From contig CAMYNW010000013.1 of the NCBI GenBank assembly GCA_947259885.1, positions 1-64,000 of the forward strand: a stretch of 64,000 nucleotides of DNA. The letters are read 5' to 3'. Source of the stretch: an uncultured Gammaproteobacteria bacterium. GTDB lineage: Bacteria; Pseudomonadota; Gammaproteobacteria; Arenicellales; Poriferihabitantaceae. Of the stretch, positions 1 through 9,396 are shown one piece after another. Under the pieces are notes generated by a model. It worked only from the letters and a program-made list of their open reading frames with translations. It did not search any database and was not told where the DNA came from. Within the stretch, counting starts at the first letter, position 1. Every line of letters starts with the position of its first letter. The translations under genes and the position numbers were made by a program.

Positions 1-675
1 ACGGTCTTTGTTACCGGAACTGTGTTGTCTGGGGGTTAATCCCAATGAGGCCGACATCTGTCGCCCCTTGGTAAAGTGTTCACCATTACCCACCGCTGCC
101 ACAAGGGCCGTGGCAATCATTGGTCCCACGCCACGCAGCTGCTGTAATCGCTTCGCACCTGCATGACTTTCAGCTACCACCTGGATATCCTGATCCAGTT
201 CACTCACCCGTTGATCCAATCCGCTCAGGTCTCCCCATAATCCATTCAATAGTTCCCGGAACCGGTCAGTCAGTCCATTTTTCCCCTCCTCCAGCCATTC
301 TGGTATCGCCCGGCGCAATGACGCCATCTGCTGCGGGGCCACCAATCCATACTCCGATACCAGCCCCCGGATCTGATTGGCCTTGGCCGTGCGGTGACAT
401 ATCAATTCACTGCGTACCCGGTGCATCGCCTGGATATCCTGCGGCGCAATAAGCTTCACAACATATCCCTTTTCCCTTAACAACCGGGCCCAATGATGGA
501 ATCCCGTACACGCCTCCATGCCAATCTCGCAACCTGGCTCTGCTTTCTCGAACAACACCTTGAGCCAGTTCCCTCGTTTTAAACGTCGCTTCCACAAACA
601 TTTATCTCCCCGATCAACCCCATGAAGCTGATATACATTCTTTGCCAAATCTACACCAATTCGTTTAATCTTCAT
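1..675 (-). pseudogene. IS110-family transposase, N-terminal part, internally deleted
   Basis: Reading on the minus strand from an ATG at 675, one frame stays open to the left edge (225 codons). It opens with MKIKRIGVDLAKN, the DEDD-transposase start of IS110, has the GMEACTGFHHWA segment holding the catalytic Glu, and ends with the typical GVGPMIATALVAAVGNG and LGLTPRQHSSG blocks. Family members normally carry about 39 residues between KLIAPQ and DIQAMHR, including the KxDxxDA segment with the last two catalytic Asp. Here those blocks are fused directly (around 438-441), so a roughly 117 bp in-frame deletion removed half of the active site. I infer an inactive copy. The C-terminus lies outside the window. 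Confidence 0.8.
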
Positions 676-958
676 CTCGGACTTCTCCTCTACTTGTGAC
701 TGTCAGTACAACCTTCAGTCTGGCACATTGCGATGCCGTATGGTGAGGAGGAGTCCATCCCATTGGTATCGGGGGATTTGACTAATTAGAAAAAGCTGAG
801 ATTCGAAATCTGATAACAGCTATTCCGAATCGAAGTCTTCTATATCCGCGTAGGCTGAGGACAACAGGATGAGCAATCCGGCCAGGACCACAAGGATTTG
901 CCCTTTTCATCGAAGATCTCTTGTGTTTTAAGTTACAGGTAGTTCTAGAGAGCAAGGT
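676..958. other. Non-coding stretch upstream of the IS110 copy
   Basis: No convincing gene is seen. The first 100-110 bases, just upstream of the transposase start, are where the IS110 subgroup carries its non-coding left end and the bridge RNA in family members. I could not recognise an end or a bridge-RNA fold by eye. The rest is the downstream flank of the mscS-like gene. Confidence 0.3.
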
Positions 959-1783
959 TTACACTGCTTCAGACCCTACCTGGTGCATGTAAACATCCCG
1001 TTGCGGATAGGGTATCGATATGCCGTTTTGATCAAAAGTCTGCTTGATCTTCTCTGTCATTGAAAAATACACGCCAAAATAATCTGCGCTCTTACACCAT
1101 GGGCGAACTATAAAATTAACGCTGCTGTCGGCCAGTTCATTTACGGCAACTACTGCGGCTGGTTCCTTGAGAATACGATCGTCCGCCGCGATCAGCTCCT
1201 CGATCAATGCCCTGGCCTGCCCCATATCATCCTCGTAACTGATACCAAAAACCATATCAACGCGGCGAGTTTCTTCGGCGGAATAGTTAACGATGGTGTC
1301 GTTGTATATCAATCTGTTAGGTACCACAACGCGACGGTTATCGGGTGTCAAGAGGGTGGTATTGAACATACCTACCTCCTGCACCGAACCCGAGGTTCCA
1401 GCCGCTTCAATGTAATGACCAAGTCTGAATGGCCGAAAAAACGCAATCATTACGCCTGAAGCAAAATTTGACAATGAGTCTTTAACGGCAAGGCCAACGG
1501 CTAAGCCGGCGGCACCAAATACGGCCAGGGCAGAAGTCGTGTTTATGCCTATCTGCTCCAGCGCAGCGAGGATGATCAGAGCAATCAGCGAAAAGTATGC
1601 AGTTTTGCTGGCAAGCTTTACCAGCATATCGTCAAGCCCGTGCTTTTTAAGTTGCGTGCTTAAAATTCCACAGATCCACCTGGCCATCATGCGCCCTGCG
1701 AAAAATATCGCTAGAGCTAGCGCAACCCGAATCAATCCAGTTACAGCATGATCAGTGAAAACGGATAATGACTCTAAATCCAT
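959..1783 (-). CDS. Small-conductance mechanosensitive channel, MscS family
   Basis: An inner-membrane channel of 274 residues that would release solutes on hypo-osmotic shock. An N-terminal helix lies at about residues 15-35 and a second at 62-82. The Gly/Ala-rich pore helix (AVFGAAGLAVGLAVKDSLSN, about 87-106) is the family signature. It is followed by the beta domain (DNRRVVVPNRLIYNDTIVNY) and an alpha/beta C-terminal cage. Length is close to E. coli MscS (286). It stands alone; the next gene on the same strand starts upstream after a 131 bp gap. Confidence 0.92.
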   Translation of the reverse strand: MDLESLSVFTDHAVTGLIRVALALAIFFAGRMMARWICGILSTQLKKHGLDDMLVKLASKTAYFSLIALIILAALEQIGINTTSALAVFGAAGLAVGLAVKDSLSNFASGVMIAFFRPFRLGHYIEAAGTSGSVQEVGMFNTTLLTPDNRRVVVPNRLIYNDTIVNYSAEETRRVDMVFGISYEDDMGQARALIEELIAADDRILKEPAAVVAVNELADSSVNFIVRPWCKSADYFGVYFSMTEKIKQTFDQNGISIPYPQRDVYMHQVGSEAV

Positions 1784-1914
1784 AACATTCTGCCGTTAAT
1801 AGTTCGAAAGGCGATTAAACGTGAAAAACGTATAGAAGTAAATTGAGGGGCCCGGTAAAGATGTGCCTCAAACATTACCCTTAACTGCTCGATCATCTGC
1901 GCCCTACGAGTGGT

Positions 1915-3402
1915 CTATTCCAGAGTCTCAATCAGGACGTCTTTCGCCGCCTCTCGTTCACTGGATTGAGAGCCCACCAGTTTGTAGGCGATGTAGTACT
2001 TGTAGATGTTGCTGACATATTGCACTGTTTCACGGCCTATATTTTTGGCTACCACATGCTCTACGTTTCCAAACCACACGTTAGGGTCAAGACCTCGCTC
2101 GGCAGTTTCTTTTCTAATCTTAGATATCTTTGCAGGACCCGCGTTATAAGAAGCGAAGGTCAAAAGCGTCTGGTTCAATTCATCACCCCCTGAGTCAGAA
2201 ATATATCGATCGCGCAAGAAACGCAGGTATTTCGCCCCGGCATTAATATTGTTTTCGAGCCGCTCAATGTCCGGAATATTGACGTTTGGATCAGCGGCTG
2301 TTGAAGGCAACAACTGCATCACACCTATGGCGCCAGCAGAGCTTTTCACATTTTGATCGAGCCCGGATTCCTGAAACCCAAGCGCAGCCAACATCAACCA
2401 GTCAAAATCATACTCTCCTGCATATTGTTTGAATATATTTATCATTTGCTCCAGGCGTTTCATTTCTTTTTTGCCGAGAGCGTTTCGAACCCACTTGTTG
2501 TCACGAAGATATCGGTTAAGGATCATATTTCCATGCAAAGTGCCCTTCTTGTTCTGCGAAACATACTGATTCATCACACTCTCAAGGGTCGGGCTGTTCT
2601 TGCGAAATGCCCACCCTAAGGAACCTTCGGCGCTGAATACGATATCATCCCGCACCACGAGGTTGTCAAAAACATCGGCCCAGAAAGTCGCCTTGTGACT
2701 GTCTACTACCGCAAACGGCAACAAGCTCCCGTTGACCATTTCCAACAGGTCCCCATCCTCCAAAAACTCGTCCAATTGAATCAAGCGAGCAGATTCAAGC
2801 CCTTCAGACTCAAACCGCTCATTCATGCTCTCCAGGCTCTTGAAATAACTGCTTGACGGACGAACGTGGATTTCCATTCCAGCCAGATCATTCAGTGTGC
2901 TGATTTCAGGTGCCGTCGGACCAGTTACCAGCACCTCACGGACACCTGTCATAAGAGGTGCGGAAAAATCAACTTGTTCCTGACGCACCGGCGTAATGGT
3001 CAGATTTGCCACCGCCACATCACCGATACCATCCAGCAATGCCGGGATCAACTGATCACGATTCACCGGGATATAAACGATGTGGAACTCTCGTGACTTA
3101 AGTTTATATTTCTCATTTACAAACTTTCGGAAACCCTCGAGCGCGTCATAAGACGCACCACGTTGCGTGGCTCCATCAAGAAAATATAACAGCTTGTTGT
3201 AGACAACCAGCGCGCGTAATTGTCTGCGCTCAAGCATTTCGTCAAAATCACCGGTCCAGATATCTACAGCACCGTCTATTAACTTCTCATTCGTTTGGGC
3301 TGATGACTGGCCTAATGCCAGCCAGCATACAGTGAGAATCATACTGATGAGGACAATAATCTGCTTTCTTGGTTTAAACATATTCTGCATTGCGATTTTC
3401 AA
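1915..3402 (-). CDS. mltF: MltF-like lytic murein transglycosylase with solute-binding domain
   Basis: A 495-residue envelope protein. A signal peptide (hydrophobic run IIVLISMILTVCWLALG, cleavage after AQT or nearby) is followed by a bacterial family-3 solute-binding fold (about 45-290) and a C-terminal SLT domain (about 320-450). The catalytic Glu is in ALGFQESGLD (around residue 346), followed by SSAGAIGVMQLLP and the SYNAGP motif. This two-domain order is that of MltF, which cleaves peptidoglycan glycan strands. It could instead be a paralogue with a sensory binding domain. The start at 3402 has alternative Met codons at residues 5 and 8 that would keep the signal peptide. Confidence 0.85.
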   Translation of the reverse strand: MKIAMQNMFKPRKQIIVLISMILTVCWLALGQSSAQTNEKLIDGAVDIWTGDFDEMLERRQLRALVVYNKLLYFLDGATQRGASYDALEGFRKFVNEKYKLKSREFHIVYIPVNRDQLIPALLDGIGDVAVANLTITPVRQEQVDFSAPLMTGVREVLVTGPTAPEISTLNDLAGMEIHVRPSSSYFKSLESMNERFESEGLESARLIQLDEFLEDGDLLEMVNGSLLPFAVVDSHKATFWADVFDNLVVRDDIVFSAEGSLGWAFRKNSPTLESVMNQYVSQNKKGTLHGNMILNRYLRDNKWVRNALGKKEMKRLEQMINIFKQYAGEYDFDWLMLAALGFQESGLDQNVKSSAGAIGVMQLLPSTAADPNVNIPDIERLENNINAGAKYLRFLRDRYISDSGGDELNQTLLTFASYNAGPAKISKIRKETAERGLDPNVWFGNVEHVVAKNIGRETVQYVSNIYKYYIAYKLVGSQSSEREAAKDVLIETLE

Positions 3403-3665
3403 ATTCTGATCAATGTTTAATATAACGTATCGAAGGAAATTAGGTCACCTTTTTGGGGATGGCGTTGGCCTCTCGAAAGGCTTCGAGCAGTCCGGTTCGA
3501 ATTCCGGTTGTTCAGGATCAATACAACAGGGCATCCGCTGATGTATCTCGTGCGCTCATCCGATGATAGAGTAAGTCATTGCAGGTTAGTATTGTCGCAA
3601 CGAGATAGACAGCGATCAGCCCGAGACAATCCCATAACTCCCTGGTATAAATCCTGGTATAAATA

Positions 3666-5534
3666 ATGACTGTTGATGCAATTGAAGTCTGGCGGGATAT
3701 TCTGTTTCGACTGCGATTGATCTGGCGACCCGTGCTTGCTGTCAATCTGGCCTGTGCGGCACTTGGTTTCGTCCTACTCGCACCATTCACCGGAATGATC
3801 ACCAGTCTGCTGATTCGGCTATCGGGCCAGTCAGCGCTTGCCGATCTTGAGATTGCCCGTGCATTATTGTCGCCGCTTGGGATACTGTCTCTGATCATCG
3901 TCTTAACTGTGGTCCTCACCATTGGAATACTTGGACAGGCTTCGATGATGTATCTAGGGGTCAGGGCAAAGAGTGACCGAGGTTCGACAATCCGTTCTCT
4001 CGGTTTTGCCGGGTCAAACATTAGGTCCATATTAGCGTTTTCGCTGCGACTGGTTACTCGGCTGCTGCTGATCATTTTTCCCTTCCTAGCGGTCGGCCTA
4101 GGGATCGCCTGGGTGTTGATCACCGAATACGATATCAATTATTACCTCAATGAAAGGCCGCCAGAATTCTGGATCGCCGCGGCTGCTATTGCTTGTATAG
4201 CGCTGGCAATGTGTACGCTGTTACTACGCAAATTACTTGCCTGGACGGCAACTTTGCCACTGCTTTTGTTTGCTGGAGTTTCCCCTGCTGATTGCTTCGG
4301 TCAAAGCGAGCGGCGCACCCAGAACAAGCTGAGTAAGATACTGGTCATTCTGGCGGTTTGGGCATTCATCACCTTGGTATTAGGCGCGATTCCACTTATT
4401 CTCGTTAACTACCTGGGCGACTGGATTGTTCCCGGATTTATCGAGAACGTCAACGCACTGGTTGTATTGCTCGGTGGATTGGCGGCGTTATGGGCATCAT
4501 TAGGTTTCCTCGGCGCGAGCTTCAGCGCCGCAACATCGGCTCTTGCTCTTACCGAGGTGTCCAAGAGACTGGGCGTATCGCTAGATACCGTCGAAAGCCT
4601 GGCAACTGATCTGTCGGAATCCAGTCCAGGCAGAATTAAAACTATTGCCCGCCTTTTAATTATATTGTCAGTCGGCGTAGTGGTTGCCGCCATATCCGGC
4701 GCATGGTTCATTAATAATATTAAATTGAGTGACAATATTACGATCGCCGCCCATCGTGGTGCTTCGGGAACCGCACCGGAAAACACCCTCGCTGCAGTGA
4801 ATCAGGCGATTGAGGACAGGGCCGACTGGATAGAGATCGATGTTCAGGAAACCGCCGATGGTGAAGTTGTGGTCATCCATGATAGCGACTTCATGAAACT
4901 GGCCGGTATCGATTTAAAAGTATGGGACGGTGCATTCGAGGAAATCCGCAATATTGATGTGGGCAGCTGGTTCGATCCTAGATTTGATGACCAACGCGTG
5001 CCAACCCTGGCCGAGGTTCTTAAAGCGTCACGAGGTAAGGCTCGAGTGCTCATCGAGCTTAAGTATTACGGTCATGCCCAGCAGCTGGAGCAGCGGGTTA
5101 TCGATATCGTCGAAGCTACAGAGATGACTCCGAACGTTGCCATCATGTCGCTGGAATATTCAGGCATTCTCAAAATCAGGGCCTTGCGCCCCGACTGGAC
5201 AGTTGGATTACTGTCAGCTACCGCTATTGGTGACTTAACCCAGTTCGATACAGATTTTCTCGCCGCCAGTAAAGGCATGGTGACCCCAAACTTTGTACGC
5301 GGAGCTCATGACGCAGGAAAGGAAGTTTTTGTCTGGACCATCAACGACCCTATTTCTCTGTTTCGGATGCTCGTTTACGGTGTAGATGGTGTGATCACAG
5401 ATGAACCAGAAATGATCCGTCGGACCATGACAGCACTGTCAACATTAAGTACCACACAACAATTGTTAGTGTTCAGCTCAATATTTTTTAGAAACGAAAT
5501 CCCCGAGAGAATATATCGAGACAATTCTCCCTGA
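3666..5534 (+). CDS. Membrane-anchored glycerophosphodiester phosphodiesterase (GDPD)
   Basis: A 622-residue protein. The N-terminal 345 residues are a multi-helix membrane domain of the GPDPase_memb type, and the C-terminal part (about 355-600) is a GDPD barrel. Visible active-site elements are AAHRGASGTAPENT (catalytic His near 362), EIDVQ, VVIHDSD and the late ITDEPEMIRR. It would hydrolyse glycerophosphodiesters to glycerol-3-phosphate and an alcohol, with the catalytic domain at the membrane face. Its ATG at 3666 gives the full membrane domain. It is divergent from the mltF-like gene, with 263 bp between them, and appears monocistronic. Confidence 0.88.
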   Translation: MTVDAIEVWRDILFRLRLIWRPVLAVNLACAALGFVLLAPFTGMITSLLIRLSGQSALADLEIARALLSPLGILSLIIVLTVVLTIGILGQASMMYLGVRAKSDRGSTIRSLGFAGSNIRSILAFSLRLVTRLLLIIFPFLAVGLGIAWVLITEYDINYYLNERPPEFWIAAAAIACIALAMCTLLLRKLLAWTATLPLLLFAGVSPADCFGQSERRTQNKLSKILVILAVWAFITLVLGAIPLILVNYLGDWIVPGFIENVNALVVLLGGLAALWASLGFLGASFSAATSALALTEVSKRLGVSLDTVESLATDLSESSPGRIKTIARLLIILSVGVVVAAISGAWFINNIKLSDNITIAAHRGASGTAPENTLAAVNQAIEDRADWIEIDVQETADGEVVVIHDSDFMKLAGIDLKVWDGAFEEIRNIDVGSWFDPRFDDQRVPTLAEVLKASRGKARVLIELKYYGHAQQLEQRVIDIVEATEMTPNVAIMSLEYSGILKIRALRPDWTVGLLSATAIGDLTQFDTDFLAASKGMVTPNFVRGAHDAGKEVFVWTINDPISLFRMLVYGVDGVITDEPEMIRRTMTALSTLSTTQQLLVFSSIFFRNEIPERIYRDNSP

Positions 5535-5613
5535 TTTTTATGATTGACTACTACCTGAAATCTTTGTCTTTGACGGGATCTCTCACGCTGTGCCACAACC
5601 GACAATACCAATG

Positions 5614-6192
5614 CTACATAATCTTCGTATCACCTATCAATTTACTCGAGCCCACCCCCCATTCCGCGACGCAATTCACAAAATCCAAAGTGGATGCATC
5701 TAAATATGTGACGCGATTCCGATCCAGAATGTACACGCCTCCAATCGTAATCGCGGGTGCTGTTGGAACAAACACTGTAAACGTATCATTGTCATTTTCT
5801 TCGATTACCACACCCAACACCGCAGTGCCTGACTCCGAAAGTCGTGCAAGCACGGGAGGATATGATTTTTCATTGTCCGCGAAACCTTTTAAAGCATTGC
5901 TGACAATCCTGTAACCAGGCACATGTGCTAACACTCGTCGCTCTAAACTACCAAAGGACATGGAACCAATGCGAGTTTTTACCGCCACACCGGCACCATA
6001 ACAAGCAGCAATCATCACCAGCGCCAGAAGCGCTACTGCCAGGCCACCACCGATATCCGACTCTAATCCCAGCGCCTGACTGGCGTTTTTTATAATATCC
6101 ACCAATTCCACAATCAATATGACAAAAATTACGATAGGAACTACAACTAAGGCTCCATAGAAAAAATTGGACTTGAAGTTAATTTGTTTCAT
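5614..6192 (-). CDS. DUF502 family membrane protein
   Basis: A 192-residue protein with two N-terminal transmembrane helices (about 9-31 and 48-70). A soluble tail carries the DUF502 pattern: VKTRIGSMSFGSLERRVLAHVPGYRIVSNALKGFAD, then AVLGVVIEENDNDTFTVFVPTAP, then VYILDRNRVTYLD. (Those motifs are at about residues 71-106, 125-147 and 154-166.) The biochemical role of the family is unknown; relatives resemble plant LIKE-COV proteins. It is convergent with the GDPD gene and separated by 79 bp. Confidence 0.85.
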   Translation of the reverse strand: MKQINFKSNFFYGALVVVPIVIFVILIVELVDIIKNASQALGLESDIGGGLAVALLALVMIAACYGAGVAVKTRIGSMSFGSLERRVLAHVPGYRIVSNALKGFADNEKSYPPVLARLSESGTAVLGVVIEENDNDTFTVFVPTAPAITIGGVYILDRNRVTYLDASTLDFVNCVAEWGVGSSKLIGDTKIM

Positions 6193-6430
6193 CGTATAGT
6201 GCTCCGATAAGGTTTAAATAGGTGCCAAGAGAATGTGTTGATAACTTTCCTTACTGAGATTGATAGAATTCGCGGTTTCGCAATTATAGTCGCAACAAGA
6301 TCGCTGCGCAGAGACGCACACAGGTGCCGAAGCAGAGGTTCCAACTTTTCTAGTCAGCAACGAATAAATCGCCATAACGATGGTCAAAGCTGAATCGTTA
6401 TTCAGAAATCTCGGATCGAATCTGCGCAAT

Positions 6431-8023
6431 TCATTCCAATGTGACGAGCTTTTTTACCAAATGCTTCTGGATTTTTCCGACAGACGTTTTTGGAAGCGAT
6501 CGCTCAAGGACCACCTGCTGCGGCACTCTGAAAGAAGCGAGCTTGTGCTTACAAAATTCAATGATTTCATCTTCTGTCGCCTGTGCACCGTGATGCAACA
6601 CCACAACTGCGACGATCTTTTCATCCCGCAGCGCATCAGGCATTCCGATCACCGCACATTCAAACACGGCGGGATGTTGCAGGATCACCGATTCAACCTC
6701 TCCGGCCGAAACATTTTCACCCGATCGCTTGATCATGTCTTTGATCCGATCGACGAAGCGGAAATATCCCTGTTTATCCTGGATGGCGTTATCACCCGTA
6801 TATAGCCAGTCCTTCCTGATCGTTTCGCGGGTCGCCTGGTCATTTTTATAATATCCCGCCATGATAGTTTTGCCTGGAATCCCTTTCACCACGATCTCTC
6901 CTTCCACACCTGTATTAACCGACTCACCATTTTCATTGACCAGGCGCACTTCATAATCGGCAGAGGGTATTCCCACGGTCCAGTTGCGTCGTTCTCCTTG
7001 TAACGGATTCATCAACGGCGGGCCCATGGTTTCAGTCATGCCCCACAGCTGGCACAGCGGTGCATCAAATCTGCGTTGCCAGTTCTGTATCTGTTCGGGA
7101 GTCAGGTTCTGAGCATAGATCACCAGACGAAGTTGATTGTTTGTGTGTTTCTCATTTTCGGGCTGGGCCAGGATCATTCTCATCGGCGCAGCAAACAGGC
7201 TTGCCACGGTGCACTGGTACTCGATGCATTTGTCGAAATACTGACTGGCGCTGAACCGATCCATCAGAACAATGCTGGCCCCTGCGAGCAGTGCACTCAT
7301 AGTTGAGTAATACTGGGCGTTGCCATGAAACAGTGGCAGAACCACAAACTGACGGTCTTCCTTGGTGAGTCCAGTGGCGTCGGCAACGGTCTGTCCTGCC
7401 TTGATGTAATTCGCATGCGTGACCATCACTCCTTTGGGTCTGGAGGTGGTTCCAGAGGTATACATGATCGCCGCCAGATCACATGGAGCCGCGGGGCACG
7501 GATAGGCTTCGTCGCTAAAGCGACTCAGCTGGTGTTCAAACGACTGCGTATTGGGCGAATGTGTAAACGGATCACAGCATACGATTTGTCGCAGTTTTTC
7601 CACCTCATTTGCACATTCGTCGAGCATGTCTTGGTGCGGCGCAGTGGTAAATGAGATCACCGAACCAGAATGCTCAAGCAGGTAGCGCATCTCGGCCTTT
7701 GATCCGAGGACATTAGTAGGCATCATGACTGCCCCCAGACGGGTGCCCGCGAACCACACGATCAGGAATGCAGGGCAATTGGGCAGATGCAAGTTATATA
7801 CGTCTCCTTGTTTGAGGCCCAGGCTCTGCAGATAGTGGCAGGTCTGGTTAACCTGGTCGTTGAAATCCCTATAGCTCAGGGACAGACGAAAGGGATTCTC
7901 AATGCCCTGTTTGCCTTCGTTAATCTGAGGCTGGCACTCAAATTCAAGAAAATTACGCTCTCCTAGGAGAGCCGCCTGGTGAGCCAGCAGCGCTGACAAC
8001 GATTGTTCAAGTAAATTCTGCAT
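6431..8023 (-). CDS. Acyl-CoA synthetase, crotonobetaine/carnitine-CoA ligase (CaiC)-like
   Basis: A 530-residue class I adenylate-forming enzyme. It shows the P-loop motif MYTSGTTSRPKGVM (about 190-203), the hinge motif GMTETMG, YTGDNA, and the C-terminal K-containing motif SVGKIQKH. Together these predict ATP-dependent acyl-CoA formation. The exact substrate cannot be read from sequence; CaiC-like enzymes act on carnitine-type or short acids. It is divergent from ald (168 bp between coding starts), so the two may share a regulatory region, but no operator stands out. Confidence 0.8.
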   Translation of the reverse strand: MQNLLEQSLSALLAHQAALLGERNFLEFECQPQINEGKQGIENPFRLSLSYRDFNDQVNQTCHYLQSLGLKQGDVYNLHLPNCPAFLIVWFAGTRLGAVMMPTNVLGSKAEMRYLLEHSGSVISFTTAPHQDMLDECANEVEKLRQIVCCDPFTHSPNTQSFEHQLSRFSDEAYPCPAAPCDLAAIMYTSGTTSRPKGVMVTHANYIKAGQTVADATGLTKEDRQFVVLPLFHGNAQYYSTMSALLAGASIVLMDRFSASQYFDKCIEYQCTVASLFAAPMRMILAQPENEKHTNNQLRLVIYAQNLTPEQIQNWQRRFDAPLCQLWGMTETMGPPLMNPLQGERRNWTVGIPSADYEVRLVNENGESVNTGVEGEIVVKGIPGKTIMAGYYKNDQATRETIRKDWLYTGDNAIQDKQGYFRFVDRIKDMIKRSGENVSAGEVESVILQHPAVFECAVIGMPDALRDEKIVAVVVLHHGAQATEDEIIEFCKHKLASFRVPQQVVLERSLPKTSVGKIQKHLVKKLVTLE

Positions 8024-8191
8024 TTCTTTGGTTTACAATGTCCCGCGATCTGGCGCAACCGTAGGGTGCTTTCTGGTACTACACCGGCATCGTCTAAGCC
8101 CCTATTTTGCGCCCTAACCAGCCAGGATTGGTCCGGGCAGGCTCGGCCCCGGAAGTCCAGTTATTCACTCAGTAACATTGAGGAAACAATC

Positions 8192-9310
8192 ATGCTAGTA
8201 GGCGTACCCAAAGAGATCAAGAACCATGAATACCGGGTCGGAATGACCCCGACCAGTGTGCGCGAGATGATCAAGAACGGTCACAGCGTCATCGTCGAGA
8301 CCAATGCAGGCGTCGGTATTAGCGCATCAGATGATAGCTATCGCGCTGCCGGTGCGGAAATTCTTGACACTGCTGATGAGATATTTGCCAAGGCCGATAT
8401 GATCGTCAAAGTCAAAGAGCCCCAGGCAATAGAACGCGCGATGCTGCGTGAAGGGCAGATTCTTTACACCTACCTGCACCTGGCGCCGGATCCCGAACAG
8501 ACCAAGGACCTGGTTAACAGCGGCGCCACTTGTGTGGCATACGAAACCGTCACTTCTCGCTTTGGTGGATTGCCTCTGCTGGCACCGATGTCCAAAGTTG
8601 CCGGACGCATGGCGGTCCAAGCGGGTGCATATTGTCTTGAACACCCTCACGGCGGCCTCGGCATGCTGCTTGGTGGCGTACCGGGAGTCGACCCTGCTAA
8701 AGTTGTTGTACTTGGCGCCGGCGTGGTGGGCACCCACTCCACTCACATAGCAGTGGGAATGGGTGCAGACGTCTGGGTGCTCGACAACAATGCAGACGCC
8801 CTCGACCGCCACTGGCAACACTTCGGCCGCGGAACCAACACCGTTTTCTCCACTGCCGACGCCTTGGAGAAACACGTTTTAGAAGCAGACCTGGTCATCG
8901 GCGGCGTGCTGGTACCCGGGGCGGAGGCACCTAAGCTTGTGACCAAGGAGATGGTGGCACAGATGAAGCCTGGTTCGGTGATTGTAGATGTCGCCATCGA
9001 CCAGGGAGGGTGCTGCGAGACTTCCCACGCAACCACCCATGCGGAACCCACCTATACGGTTAATGATGTTGTGCACTATTGTGTCGCTAATATGCCGGGT
9101 GGCGTGCCGCGCACCTCCACATATGCGCTCAATAACGTTACCCTTCCGTTCGCTATACAACTCGCCAACAAAGGTGCCAAGCAGGCATTAATGGATGATG
9201 AGCATCTGCGAAACGGATTGAATGTGCATGCCGGCAAAGTGACCTATCGTCCGGTAGCTGAAGAACTCGGCTACGATTATGTCTCTGCAGAAGACGCTTT
9301 CAACCAATGA
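8192..9310 (+). CDS. ald: Alanine dehydrogenase
   Basis: A 372-residue NAD-dependent enzyme interconverting L-alanine and pyruvate plus ammonia. It shows the start MLVGVPKEIKNHEYRVGMTP, the substrate-binding VKVKEP and YLHLAPD motifs, the Rossmann glycine motif VVLGAGVVGTHS, and NMPGGVPRTST near the end. Length matches the family (about 370). The ATG at 8192 has a GAGG ribosome-binding site at 8180-8184; the open frame extends upstream to 8066 but without family similarity. It lies 86 bp upstream of xsc, the usual partner in taurine use, where Ald regenerates the pyruvate acceptor for transamination. Confidence 0.95.
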   Translation: MLVGVPKEIKNHEYRVGMTPTSVREMIKNGHSVIVETNAGVGISASDDSYRAAGAEILDTADEIFAKADMIVKVKEPQAIERAMLREGQILYTYLHLAPDPEQTKDLVNSGATCVAYETVTSRFGGLPLLAPMSKVAGRMAVQAGAYCLEHPHGGLGMLLGGVPGVDPAKVVVLGAGVVGTHSTHIAVGMGADVWVLDNNADALDRHWQHFGRGTNTVFSTADALEKHVLEADLVIGGVLVPGAEAPKLVTKEMVAQMKPGSVIVDVAIDQGGCCETSHATTHAEPTYTVNDVVHYCVANMPGGVPRTSTYALNNVTLPFAIQLANKGAKQALMDDEHLRNGLNVHAGKVTYRPVAEELGYDYVSAEDAFNQ

Positions 9311-9396
9311 CGTTGATAATTATTCAATGACGGCTGATCGAAACTTAATTGAATTGAAAATTTACCTAACAGACAGAACAAGTAAGAGGAACTGAA

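Noticed and set aside
3480..3515. tRNA-like T-arm (CCGGTTCGAATTCCGG)
   Set aside because: The stem is only a 4 bp palindrome around TTCGAATT, and no D-arm, anticodon arm or CCA-compatible acceptor stem is present upstream or downstream.
6214..6429. 71-residue minus-strand gene between the DUF502 and ligase genes
   Set aside because: Lacks a ribosome-binding site, hydrophobic or family signals; looks like non-coding spacer.
8066..8191. N-terminal extension of alanine dehydrogenase
   Set aside because: The frame is open but the extra 42 residues have no family similarity, while ATG 8192 has a ribosome-binding site and the standard MLVGVPKEIKN start.
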